Source of the DNA: Streptomyces sp. HUAS ZL42
GTDB lineage: Bacteria > Actinomycetota > Actinomycetes > Streptomycetales > Streptomycetaceae
Assembly (NCBI RefSeq): GCF_040782645.1
Contig: NZ_CP160403.1
Span: 9,769,001-9,833,000 of the forward strand
Reading direction: 5' to 3'
DNA: 64,000 nt
Below are positions 50,698 to 60,034 of this stretch, one piece after another; the first letter of the stretch is position 1, and each line of letters begins with the position of its first letter. The notes under the pieces are model-generated. The model searched no databases. It saw only the letters and a list, made by a program, of their open reading frames with translations, and was not told the DNA's origin. Both the position numbers and the translations under genes were made by a program.

Positions 50698-52884
50698 TCA
50701 GGTGCCTGCCTCGGCGGGATGGGTGTGGGCAGGAGGGGCGGTGGAGAGGGGGAGGGTGAAGTAGAAGCAGGTGCCGCCGCCGGGGTTGTCGCCTGCGGCG
50801 ATGGTGCCGCCGTGGCGTTCGATGATGCGGCGGCAGATGGACAGGCCAAGGCCGGTGCCGGTGTATTCCTTGCCGGTGTGGGCGCGGTGGAAGCTGTTGA
50901 AGATCGCGTCGTGTTGTCCGGCGGGGATGCCGATGCCGTTGTCCGCGATCTCGATGCGCGCCTGGCCCTGTCCAGCTGCCTGGCCGCTGACGGTGATGTG
51001 GGGGCGGGTGCCGGGGGCGGTGTATTTGATCGCGTTGCCGATCAGGTTGTCGAGGACCTGGCGCACCATCGCCGCATCGGCGTGGACGGCCGGCAGCGGT
51101 TGGACGTCGATCTGCGGCGGCGGACTGTCGTGGGTGGCGCGGTGCTCTTCGATGCGGGCGGCGGCGACGGCTTGGATCAGCTCGGTCAGGTCCACATCTT
51201 CCGTGTTCAGGGGACGGCTGCCGGCGGTGGCGTGGTCGAGGAGGTCGTGGATGAGATCCCGCATCCGGGCGGTCGTGGTGCTCACCCGCTCAAGTGCCCA
51301 TTGCATCTGGCCGTCCTGGTCGGCGAGTTCGTCCTGGAGGATCTCCGTGTAGCCGCCGATCGCGGTCAGCGGGGACTTCAGGTCATGGGCGACGACCCCG
51401 GCGAAATTCTTCAGTTCGGCTTCCTGGGTCTTTTGGGCGGTGATGTCGTGGAAGACGGCGACGGCGCCCGGCCGTCCGTCGGCGCTGATCATGGGGCGGG
51501 CGGAGACGGTGATGTGGACGCCGTCGGGTCGGCCGGCGTTGCGGATGACCATCTCGACCTGGTCGGTGGATTCTCCGGCCAATGCCCGGATGATCGGGAG
51601 TTGTTCGGTGGGGAAGGGGTCGGTGCCGCCTGGGAGGAACACGCCGTAGTGGCCGTGCCAGCTCTCCGGGCCGCCGTGGGCTTGCCCGATGCCCAGCAGC
51701 CGGTCCGCAGCGGGATTGTGCAGGAGGAATTCACCGTTTTCGTCGATGACGGCGACGCCGTCGCTGATGTTGTCCATCACCGCTTCGAGCAGCTCGGCGT
51801 GACGGCGGGCCGCCGCCTCCGCGGTGCGCAGGCCGGCGGTGGCCTGCTGGACCTGGCGGCGGGCCCGGGTGCGGCCCGTGGCCAGCACGTACACCAGCAC
51901 GGTCAGCAGGCCGGTCAGCACCACGGCGGCAGCAGTGACCACGGTGGGGACGAAGAGGCTGCCGCCGGGCAAGGCGTCGGCAGGTGCGGCCGCACGCAGG
52001 ACCCACTCGCGGTTGTCCACACGGACCGTCCGCTGCGCATGGACGTCCCGGGGGCCCGCGGAGGCGGCGCGCAGAGCGGCGACGCGGACCGGGCGGTCGT
52101 GGGTGTCTTGTGCGTACAGGGCCACGTCCACGGTGCCCTGGGCGGTATGAGCGAGTGCGGCGCCGGTGAAGTTCTGCCCCCGCAGGCTCATCGTCACCCA
52201 GCCCAGCAGCGGCCCGGCACGCCCCGTGCCCGTCGGTGGGTAGACGGGGGCGGCCAGAACAAAGGAGTTCTGACGGCGTGCCGTGGGCAGGTTCCGGTCG
52301 GCCAGCAACTGGTAGGTGGCCGACAGCGTCACCGCACCCGTCGCCTTCGCACGGGCGACGGTGTCGACGAATTGCGGGATCTGGGAGGCGTCCACACCGG
52401 GGCGGCGGCCGGGAGCAGTACCCAGCTGCTGGACGAAGACGGCGAAGAGGTGCTCACGGCCCGTCGTGCGGGGCTGCAGGGTCAGTGCGGTGGCCCCGCG
52501 CGAGCGCCAGCGTTCCTGGACCGCTGCGACCTCGCCGTCGCCTGCCGGCACCACGTAGGCGACCGAGCCGACGCCGGGCAGCTTCATCGGGCGCAGCGGC
52601 TCGGTACTGGCCATGAATTCTTCCCGGGTGAGCGGATCGAGAACGGCGGCGGTGGCAGCCACTTGGCGTAGTGCATCCTCATACCGCCGCGTCTCCGCAG
52701 TGACCCGCTCGGCGATCAGGTCAGCCCGCCGGTCCAAGAACTGCTGGGCCGCTTCGTGCGACTGCCGCACCAGGAAGACGCACAACACCACGGACACAGC
52801 CAGGCCCACCGCCGCGACCGGCAGCGACAGCGCAAGCCCTGACCGTTCGACGCCTCCGGCTAGGCGGTGCACCCGCGCAAACAC
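50698..52884 (-). CDS. CHASE-PAS sensor histidine kinase
   Basis: About 728 residues if started at the GTG at 52884 (the frame is open to 53037, and GTG 52872 is another choice; no strong ribosome site). TM1 is near residues 14-36. A CHASE extracellular sensor covers about 80-270 (G-S-V-A-Y-V-V-P-A-G-D, F-V-L-A-A-P-V-Y) and TM2 is near 300. PAS follows (about 350-475; I-S-D-G-V-A-V-I-D-E-N-G). HisKA has the phospho-His in V-V-A-H-D-L-K-S-P-L-T-A. HATPase has N-A-I-K-Y-T, D-N-G-I-G-I-P and G-T-G-L-G-L-S-I-C. All catalytic boxes are intact. The adjacent minus-strand receiver at 53423 is upstream in the same direction and is its likely partner. Confidence 0.85.
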   Translation of the reverse strand: MFARVHRLAGGVERSGLALSLPVAAVGLAVSVVLCVFLVRQSHEAAQQFLDRRADLIAERVTAETRRYEDALRQVAATAAVLDPLTREEFMASTEPLRPMKLPGVGSVAYVVPAGDGEVAAVQERWRSRGATALTLQPRTTGREHLFAVFVQQLGTAPGRRPGVDASQIPQFVDTVARAKATGAVTLSATYQLLADRNLPTARRQNSFVLAAPVYPPTGTGRAGPLLGWVTMSLRGQNFTGAALAHTAQGTVDVALYAQDTHDRPVRVAALRAASAGPRDVHAQRTVRVDNREWVLRAAAPADALPGGSLFVPTVVTAAAVVLTGLLTVLVYVLATGRTRARRQVQQATAGLRTAEAAARRHAELLEAVMDNISDGVAVIDENGEFLLHNPAADRLLGIGQAHGGPESWHGHYGVFLPGGTDPFPTEQLPIIRALAGESTDQVEMVIRNAGRPDGVHITVSARPMISADGRPGAVAVFHDITAQKTQEAELKNFAGVVAHDLKSPLTAIGGYTEILQDELADQDGQMQWALERVSTTTARMRDLIHDLLDHATAGSRPLNTEDVDLTELIQAVAAARIEEHRATHDSPPPQIDVQPLPAVHADAAMVRQVLDNLIGNAIKYTAPGTRPHITVSGQAAGQGQARIEIADNGIGIPAGQHDAIFNSFHRAHTGKEYTGTGLGLSICRRIIERHGGTIAAGDNPGGGTCFYFTLPLSTAPPAHTHPAEAGT

Positions 52885-53111
52885 AGCACAGATCTTCTGC
52901 GGACCAGCAGGCGCACAACGGCACCGACACGCCCACGGGGGACCGGACAGGCCGGTGTCGAAGCCGAACCCCTCCGCGGCGCCCAGGCCCAGCATGCGCC
53001 GGGTCTCCGCCACTGGGATGTCGCGGGCTCCTGCCATCGCATCGACATGAACTGAGCCAGGCCGTCAGCCTCGCGGTCTGCCTCGCCGCCAACCGGGGGC
53101 AGCCTGACGCC

Positions 53112-53150
53112 GACGACCCCTGGTCTCGGAGGGGGAGACCAGGGGTCGTC
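53112..53150. terminator. Strong 16-bp hairpin between receiver and kinase genes
   Basis: Arms GACGACCCCTGGTCTC (53112-53127) and GAGACCAGGGGTCGTC (53135-53150) pair perfectly around a 7-base loop. No U-tract. It should end transcripts from the receiver gene side (minus strand) and can work in both directions. Confidence 0.75.
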
Positions 53151-53422
53151 TGCCATGACAGGACGCTCACCGGAGCCATGAACTCCACAATCCCTTGAGT
53201 GTCGGGCCGGGAGGCGACCGGGGACCGTGGACGATCCGATGCACGAGTGTCATCCGAGCCAACGCGCATCGCCGAGCATGGTCACGGCGTCGTCAAGCTC
53301 CTGCGTCCGCACGACGGCTGGTACCGTCTCGCACCCCAGGCTCAGGTCGCGGTGGCGGTTGTAGGCGGCGAGTTCCACGAAACACGGAGGCGCTCGGGCT
53401 CCCATGCCTCGCCAGAGGGAAT

Positions 53423-53797
53423 TTACCGGCTCGCCCTGGCCAAGACCGCCTCGACTCGGATGGAGAGCTCCCGCGGGCTGAAGGGCTTGATGATGTAGTC
53501 GTCCGCGCCCGCCTCGAAACCGGTCTCGACATCTCCCTCCTGGGAGCGGGCGGTGATCAGGATGATCGGCAGCGCGGCAGTCTCTGGTGCGGCACGCAGT
53601 TGACGGCACAAGTCCAGTCCGGAGATGCCCGGCATGCGGATGTCCAGCAAAGCGATGTCGACCTTCAGCTCGCGCACAGCCTGAAGCGCCCGCAGGCCGT
53701 CCTCCACGGTCGTCACCTCATGGCCGCCCTGCGTCAGCTTGAAGGCAACAAGATCCCTGATGTCGGCGTCATCGTCTGCGACCAAAACACACGCCAT
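53423..53797 (-). CDS. Stand-alone response-regulator receiver
   Basis: A 124-residue CheY-type receiver with no output domain. The acidic pocket is V-A-D-D-D-A-D; the phospho-acceptor Asp is in A-L-L-D-I-R-M-P-G; T is in L-I-T-A-R-S; K is in Y-I-I-K-P-F-S-P. I chose the ATG at 53797 because GGGGAGAATT precedes it. It likely takes phosphate from one of the two neighbouring kinases (CHASE-PAS at 50698 or the hybrid at 54424), possibly as a relay to the HPt domain. A hairpin at 53112 separates it from the kinase gene. The remaining bases of the 52885-53422 gap hold no gene I can assign. Confidence 0.9.
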   Translation of the reverse strand: MACVLVADDDADIRDLVAFKLTQGGHEVTTVEDGLRALQAVRELKVDIALLDIRMPGISGLDLCRQLRAAPETAALPIILITARSQEGDVETGFEAGADDYIIKPFSPRELSIRVEAVLARASR

Positions 53798-54423
53798 CAA
53801 TTCTCCCCGAGGCCCCGGCGGAGCGTCGTCGGCACCGAACCGAACCGATTGGCCAACAGTCCGCTCAGCACCCCTATGACTCCGCCTTCTTGATCCATAA
53901 TTGCACCATACTGCCCGCCCGGCCGGTGAAGGGCTGCTCAGCAGCGATGTCGGCTCAACCCCAAGGCGCTCGCGGCGGGCGGGGCCGCGGCGGCCACGCG
54001 CAGCACGCCACGCCCCGTACCACTCAGGTTCAAGAAACAGTCACTTCGAGCCGCGCCTGCCGCTCGATTTGCGATTTTCAGTGGTTCGTCCTTCGCTGGA
54101 AGTGTCCCTTGCCGCCCGAGAAGGATTGATTACTTTCCGTCATCACCCCGCGATCTGGGGTGTGAGGAGTCAAATGGTGGCTGGTTTAGCACCGGTCACT
54201 CATCTCCATCGCAATGATCGGCACCTGAGTGGACGGTCGCCCCCACCTCCGTGCCGGTTGCGGCAACCGCTGCGTGGGTGTGTGGCCTCGTGGTTCAAGG
54301 TGACCATGTACGACCGGCCCCCTGCTATCACCCGCCGCCAGGCGACACCGCGCAGAAGCGTTGCGGCCGTGTCGAAAAGCCTGGCCGCCCTCGTCGTCGG
54401 GCATCACACGTGGAGGCAGACCC
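53798..54423. other. Divergent control region of the receiver and hybrid kinase
   Basis: There are 626 bases with no gene. Some stretches are lower in GC (around 54060-54150). It must carry the promoters of both divergent signalling genes, but I see no hexamer pair good enough to mark. Confidence 0.4.
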
Positions 54424-57207
54424 ATGGGGCCCACCAACCCGCCCAGGCAGTACGCGGCCGACGACGAGGAACGGTTCCGGCTGCTGGTGAAGAATTCCCC
54501 CGACTTGGTCTTCCGGCGCACGATCGACGGCGTCTACGAGGAGGTCTCCGCGGCGGGAGCGGCGCTGCTGGGCAGGCCGGTCGAGGAGATCGTGGGAACG
54601 TCGGCGGAGTCATGGGTGCACCAGGGCGACGTGGAGGAGTTCGAGTGGGCGGAGCGGGATCTGCTCCGCGACGGCCGGGTGGTGGTGTGTCTGCGGCTGC
54701 GGCACGCCGACGGTCACTCGATGTGGACCGAACTGACGTCCTGGGTGGTCCGGGACGCCGCAAGCGAGCCGCTGGAAGTGCGGGGGTTCATCCGCGAGGC
54801 GGCGGGCCAGCGGCGCAGGGAGGAAGCGCTGCGGCTGCTCCAACAGCAGGCACGCTCGGTCATCGAGACCGCACGCGACGCCTTCGTCTCCATCGACGAG
54901 GACGGCCTGGTCATCGACTGGAACCAGAGCGCCGAGAAGCTGTTCGGATTCACCCATCGCGAAGCGATGGGCCGCCCGCTGACGGACACGATCATCCCCG
55001 AGCGGTACCGCGCCGCACACACGGCCGGTCTGCAGCGGGTGCTGTCCGGAGGAGACGCCCACGTGCTGGGGCGCCGGGTCGAGCTCCAGGCTCTGCACCG
55101 CGACGGCCACGAGATTCCGGTCGAACTGGAGGTGTGGCGGCTGAAGTCGGCGAAGGCACGCTGCTTCAACGCCTTCATCCGTGACATCACCGAGCACAAG
55201 CAGGCCGAAGCAGCCCTGGCGGAGGCGCGCGACCAGGCGATCGCCGCGTCCCAGGCGAAGTCGCAGTTCGTCGCCTCGATGAGTCACGAGATCCGCACCC
55301 CCATGAACGGCGTGATCGGGCTGAGCAACCTGCTGCTGGGCACCGCGCTGGATGCCCAGCAGCGCCGCTACGCCGAGGGCATCCAGGCCGCGGGCTCCGC
55401 GCTGCTGTCGCTGATCAACGACATCCTGGACTTCTCCAAACTGGAGGCGGGCAAGCTGGAACTGGAAGACGTTGCCTACAGCCCGCAGGTGCTGGTGGAG
55501 GAGGTCGTCGCGCTGGTCGCGCAGACGCCCCAGGCGCAGGGTCTGGAACTGCTCAGTGACTGCCATCCAGATCTGCCGGTGATGGTGCTCGGCGACGCCG
55601 CACGGCTGCGGCAGATCCTGCTCAACCTCGCGTCGAACGCGGTGAAGTTCACCGAGTCCGGCGAGGTGGTCCTGCGTGCTCTCCCTGCTTCGGACCGGTC
55701 CTTCGCGGCGGGCGGAGCGTGGCTGCGCTTCGAGGTGGCCGACACCGGCATCGGCATTGCCGAGGCGGACCAGGAGCGGATGTTCGATGCCTTCTCGCAG
55801 GCAGATGCCTCCACCACTCGCCGCTACGGCGGCACCGGCCTGGGGTTGGCCATCTGCCGCAGGCTCACCGAGGCCATGGGCGGCTCCATCGGCGTCACCA
55901 GCCGGCTCGGCCAGGGCAGCACATTCTGGTTCACCGTGCCGGCGCAGGCACCCGACACGCCTCAACAACCGTCAGCGCCTGTCCAGCCGGTCGTTCTGCG
56001 CGGTCTGCGGGTACTGGTCGTGGACGACAACGAGACTAACCGCCTCATCCTCGACACCCAGCTGCGCCGGTGGCACATGCAGCCGACCCTGGTCGCCAGC
56101 GGCCCTCAGGCCCTGGTGGCCCTGCACGAGGCGGCGGCCGCGGGCCGGGCCTTCGACCTGGCCCTGCTGGATATGTGTATGCCGGACATGGACGGCCTGG
56201 AGCTCGCCCGCCGGATCACCACCGACCGCAGCCTCGGCCGGGTACGGCTGCTGATGCTCAGCTCCAGCACACCGCTGTCGGCCGCCGAACTGACCGCGGC
56301 CGGTATCGCCCGCAGCCTGCCCAAGCCCATCTCACAGTCCGAACTCATGGACGCCCTGGTCGAACTCATCACCCACAGGCCGACGGTCGCCACGTCAGCA
56401 CCGCCGTCGGCCCCATCATCCACACCACCGCCGGCCCACCGCGGACATCTGCTGCTGGTGGAGGACAACGACATCAACCAGATGGTGGCGCAAGGCATCC
56501 TCAGCCGCCTCGGCTACAGTGCCGACATCGCCACCGACGGCATTCACGCCCTGCACATGACCCAGGAGAACAGCTACCAGGCCGTACTGATGGACTGCCA
56601 GATGCCCCGTATGGACGGCTACGACGCCACCCGGGAGCTGCGCCGCCGGGAACAGGACAGCGGCCAGCACCTGCCGGTGATCGCCATGACCGCCAGTGCC
56701 CTGGCCGAGGACCGGGACCGGTGTCTGGCCGCGGGCATGGACGACTACATCTCCAAACCCGTCAGCGCGGACGAGCTGGAACAGGCTCTCGCCCGCTGGG
56801 TCCACCCCACCGGCCCACCCGCGGACGTGGAGGACCTGGGTGCCTCCATCGAGCAGCGGCTGGACGAACTACGCGGCGCCGGCACCCCGGCCGAGAACGA
56901 ACTGGTGGACCGGCTGGTCGACCACTTCCTCACCCGGGCCCCCGAGATGACCGGCGCACTGTTCCACGCGCTGGACCGCCACGACACCCGGGATATCGCC
57001 AAGCTGGCCCACAGTCTCAAGGGCGCTGCCGGCAACCTGGGCGCCCAGAGTCTGGCCGACTGCTGCCAGGAACTCGAGCAGCACGCAGGCGCCGGGACGC
57101 CTGCCCCGCTGGCCGAGGCCGCTCCCCGGCTCCAGGCAGAACTCGACCGCACCTGCCGCATCCTGGCCACGCTCCGCTCCCGCCCTCGCGGCCGCGAACC
57201 GCAATGA
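54424..57207 (+). CDS. Hybrid sensor kinase: PAS-PAS-HisKA-HATPase-REC-REC-HPt
   Basis: A 927-residue soluble multistep phosphorelay kinase. The ATG at 54424 has GGAGG seven bases upstream. Domains: PAS about 15-125, PAS about 140-265, and HisKA with M-S-H-E-I-R-T-P-M-N near 287. HATPase has N-A-V-K-F-T, D-T-G-I-G-I and G-T-G-L-G-L-A-I. The first receiver is V-V-D-D-N and L-L-D-M-C-M-P-D-M-D-G. The second is V-E-D-N-D-I-N and L-M-D-C-Q-M-P-R-M-D-G, with S-K-P-V. The C-terminal HPt is A-H-S-L-K-G-A-A-G-N. A complete His-Asp-Asp-His relay in one chain, of proteobacterial style and rather unusual in Streptomyces. Its stop is inside the upstream leader of the GGDEF gene. Confidence 0.95.
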   Translation: MGPTNPPRQYAADDEERFRLLVKNSPDLVFRRTIDGVYEEVSAAGAALLGRPVEEIVGTSAESWVHQGDVEEFEWAERDLLRDGRVVVCLRLRHADGHSMWTELTSWVVRDAASEPLEVRGFIREAAGQRRREEALRLLQQQARSVIETARDAFVSIDEDGLVIDWNQSAEKLFGFTHREAMGRPLTDTIIPERYRAAHTAGLQRVLSGGDAHVLGRRVELQALHRDGHEIPVELEVWRLKSAKARCFNAFIRDITEHKQAEAALAEARDQAIAASQAKSQFVASMSHEIRTPMNGVIGLSNLLLGTALDAQQRRYAEGIQAAGSALLSLINDILDFSKLEAGKLELEDVAYSPQVLVEEVVALVAQTPQAQGLELLSDCHPDLPVMVLGDAARLRQILLNLASNAVKFTESGEVVLRALPASDRSFAAGGAWLRFEVADTGIGIAEADQERMFDAFSQADASTTRRYGGTGLGLAICRRLTEAMGGSIGVTSRLGQGSTFWFTVPAQAPDTPQQPSAPVQPVVLRGLRVLVVDDNETNRLILDTQLRRWHMQPTLVASGPQALVALHEAAAAGRAFDLALLDMCMPDMDGLELARRITTDRSLGRVRLLMLSSSTPLSAAELTAAGIARSLPKPISQSELMDALVELITHRPTVATSAPPSAPSSTPPPAHRGHLLLVEDNDINQMVAQGILSRLGYSADIATDGIHALHMTQENSYQAVLMDCQMPRMDGYDATRELRRREQDSGQHLPVIAMTASALAEDRDRCLAAGMDDYISKPVSADELEQALARWVHPTGPPADVEDLGASIEQRLDELRGAGTPAENELVDRLVDHFLTRAPEMTGALFHALDRHDTRDIAKLAHSLKGAAGNLGAQSLADCCQELEQHAGAGTPAPLAEAAPRLQAELDRTCRILATLRSRPRGREPQ

Positions 57208-57254
57208 GGCCCAACCGCTTACCGCCACGCGGTGGGAGCGGGGAAGGAGGGGCA

Positions 57255-58838
57255 GTGGGCACGGTTCACCTCCGAATGCCCTCCCGACGCGATGCGCCGG
57301 CCTGGGCGTATGCGGGAGCAGGGACCGCGGTGATCGTGACGTATCTGGTCACCTCCTCCCCGGCGCGCTACATGCTGGGCGCGCTGATCTCTGCCTCGGT
57401 CGTGGTCGCCATCGCAGTGGGCGTGAGCAGGAACAGGCCGCCGTCGCTACTTTCCTGGACCCTGTTCGCGGCGGGTATGGCACCGTACGCGGCGGCGGAC
57501 ACGATCTGGGGTCTGTACCAGGTCCGCGGCGCCGAGGTGCCCTTCCCCGGTGTGGCCGACTGGCTCTACCTGGGCAGCTACCTGCTCTTCACGGCCGGTC
57601 TGGTGATGCTGGCCCGGCAGCAGGCGGGCCGCCTGCACTGGGCGGGCCTGCTGGACGCGGGCATCGTCACGCTGGGATTTGCCACCCTGGCCTGGGCGTT
57701 CATCCTCGCCCCCTACCTGCGCAGCGACATGTCCGCGGGGCCGCTCGCCCTGTCCATCGCCTATCCCGCCACCGACCTGGTACTGCTGTCCGTGGCCGCG
57801 CGGCTGATGCTCACCACCGGCACCCGCACCCCCTCGTTCCTGCTGTGCCTCGGATGGCTGGTGGTCCTGCTCGCCGCCGACGGCCTCTACTACGGCACAC
57901 AGGCCACGACGGGGACCGCGATCGCGGAGGACGTCTCCGAAGTGGCGTGGATGGCCTCCTCCCTGCTGCTGGGGACGGCGGCACTGCACCCGTCCGTGGC
58001 CCGCCCGTCGCGGCTGGCGGCCGACCAGGAACATCTCCCCCCGCGGCGGTTGTCGATCCTGATCGCCCTGATCCTGATGGGGCCGTTGATCGTGCTGGCC
58101 AATATCGGCGGTATCCGGGACCAGCCCGTGGACGTCACGGTGATCGTCGGCATGATGGCCAGCCTGTCGCTTCTGTTGCTGCTGCGCGTGGCGTTCCTGG
58201 CCCAGTACGCCCAGGGCAGGGCCACCGCCCTCGCCGCCTCACTGCGGGAACAGGCCCAGCTCCAAAAACAGCTGAGCCATCAGGCCACCCACGACCCGCT
58301 GACCGGCCTGGCCAACCGGGCCCTGCTCAACGAACGCCTGGAACTCGCCCTCGGCCGGTGTTCCACCGCTTGCGCTGCCGGACTGCTGATGCTCGATCTC
58401 GACGGCTTCAAGGACGTCAACGACACCCTCGGGCACCCGGCCGGCGACGAACTGCTCATCGACGTCGCAGGACGGCTGACCAGCAGGGTCCGTGAGCAGG
58501 ACCTGGTGGCCAGGCTCGGCGGCGACGAATTCGCCCTCCTCGTGGAGGACGTGGATGCCCAGACACTGCACGACTACGCCACGCGCATACTCGACGCCTT
58601 CCAGGACCCCTTCCTGCTCTCCCACGGTGATTGCGTCGACGTGACCACCAGCATCGGGACGCGGAGCATCACCCGCCCGACGGCGCCCGCTCAGGCGCTG
58701 CGGGACGCCGACACCGCCCTGTACCGGGCCAAAACCGCAGGCAAGAACCAGATCGCCTTCTTCGAAAACCCACAGCACCCTGTCGCTCCCACGCCGCAGG
58801 ACGACGCCGGACACGGGCGAGCACCCAAGAACCCTTGA
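57255..58838 (+). CDS. Membrane diguanylate cyclase (GGDEF)
   Basis: A 527-residue protein. The GTG at 57255 has GGAAGGAGG just upstream; an ATG at 57204 overlapping the kinase stop is a coupled alternative. The N-terminal ~300 residues form about eight TM helices of a 7TM-like sensor. A short coiled coil leads to the GGDEF domain with R-L-G-G-D-E-F-A-L-L intact and D-G-F-K-D-V-N-D-T-L-G-H. No EAL domain. It should make c-di-GMP, a developmental signal in Streptomyces. Its position right after the hybrid kinase suggests that the relay controls or cooperates with it. Confidence 0.9.
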   Translation: MGTVHLRMPSRRDAPAWAYAGAGTAVIVTYLVTSSPARYMLGALISASVVVAIAVGVSRNRPPSLLSWTLFAAGMAPYAAADTIWGLYQVRGAEVPFPGVADWLYLGSYLLFTAGLVMLARQQAGRLHWAGLLDAGIVTLGFATLAWAFILAPYLRSDMSAGPLALSIAYPATDLVLLSVAARLMLTTGTRTPSFLLCLGWLVVLLAADGLYYGTQATTGTAIAEDVSEVAWMASSLLLGTAALHPSVARPSRLAADQEHLPPRRLSILIALILMGPLIVLANIGGIRDQPVDVTVIVGMMASLSLLLLLRVAFLAQYAQGRATALAASLREQAQLQKQLSHQATHDPLTGLANRALLNERLELALGRCSTACAAGLLMLDLDGFKDVNDTLGHPAGDELLIDVAGRLTSRVREQDLVARLGGDEFALLVEDVDAQTLHDYATRILDAFQDPFLLSHGDCVDVTTSIGTRSITRPTAPAQALRDADTALYRAKTAGKNQIAFFENPQHPVAPTPQDDAGHGRAPKNP

Positions 58839-58863
58839 TCTTCCCGCCCACCGGCCTGTGCTA

Positions 58864-60030
58864 CTGACCTTGGCGTTATAGCGTCTGGTCCTTGTCGGGC
58901 CGGGTGACAGGGCCTGTCTGGGCTGGCAGCCCGGAAGTATGCGGTATCCGGATGGGGGCGGGCTGACCGCCGAGCAGCGCAAGTGCCGCGAAGAGGTACG
59001 CATGCGGGCCGCTGACCTCTTCGAGGAGGACGTGAAAGTCCCATTCATCGCCCGGGAGTTACGGGTGAGTGAGAAGTCGGTCTACCAGTGGCGCCGCGCC
59101 TGGAAGGCGGGCGGGCGGGAAGCGTTACGTTCCCAGGGCCCCCGGGCTATGACTGCCGCCTCGGCCCCCACCTGCAGGCCAGGCTCGCGACATGGCTCGA
59201 CGAGGGGCCGGCCGCGCACGGCTGGACGGACGACCAGATGTGGACTGCCGCACGGGTGCGCACGCTGATCGGACGGAAGTTCCACCTCTCCTACAGCGTC
59301 TCCGGTGTCACGCGGCTGCTGCACCGGATGGGCTTCAGCGTGCAGGTGCCTGCCCGGCCCGCTGCCGAACGTGACGAGGCCGCGATCACCGCATGGCGGG
59401 AGGCGACCTGGCAGGAGGTAAAACCCTCCGGGCGGCGACCGGCGCGTTCGTCTGCTTCGAGGACGAAGCCGGCGTGACCGGCCGTCCGCCCAAGGGCCGC
59501 GCCTGGGGCCGACGCGGCATCACCCCGACGGTACGCGTTTCAGGCCGTGGCCGTGGGCGCCTGTCAGTGGCCGGGCTGCTGTGCTACCGGCCCGGCCTGC
59601 CCGCCCGCCTGTGCTACCGGCTGCGCCGGCATACCGGCCGCAAGGGCGAGCGCCGCTCGCTCGGCGAGAGCGACTACATCCGCCTGCTGGATGGCGCCCA
59701 CCAGCTACTGAAGGCCCCGCTGATCGTGGTGTGGGACCGGCTGAGCACCCACATCTCCACGGCGATGAAGGTGCTGGTGGCCGAGCGGGAATGGCTGACC
59801 GTGGTCCTGCTACCCGGGTATGCGCCCGAGCTCAACCCGGTCGAGGGCCTGTGGGCACATATCAAGCGGAGCCTGGCCAACCTCGCCGCCCGCACCCTCA
59901 GCGAGCTGGAGACTCTGCTCCGCAAGCGTCTCAAGGCGCTGCAGTACCGACACACCATCCTCGGCGGATTCCTCGCCGGCACGGGCCTCGCCCTCGACAG
60001 ACCGAACTGACCCTAACGAGCTGAGGTCAG
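58864..60030 (+). mobile_element. IS630-family insertion sequence
   Basis: A 1167-bp element flanked by TA on both sides (58862-58863 and 60031-60032), with imperfect inverted ends beginning CTGACCT. TA duplication and end sequence are typical of IS630. It carries one transposase gene broken by two frameshifts. On the right it joins directly to the interior of a TPR gene. Confidence 0.85.
58939..60010 (+). pseudogene. IS630-family transposase, two frameshifts
   Basis: The ATG at 58939 starts M-R-Y-P-D-G-G-G-L-T and an HTH (I-A-R-E-L-R-V-S-E-K-S-V-Y-Q-W-R-R). At about 59145 the reading moves (P-P-G-Y-D-C-R-L), then again near 59425 to A-A-T-G-A-F-V-C-F-E-D-E-A-G-V. The DDE core is otherwise complete: E-D-E-A-G (first Asp), V-V-W-D-R-L-S-T-H (second) and P-E-L-N-P-V-E-G-L-W (Glu). 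Dead unless it uses programmed frameshifting, which two sites make unlikely. Confidence 0.85.
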
Positions 60031-60034
60031 TAAA

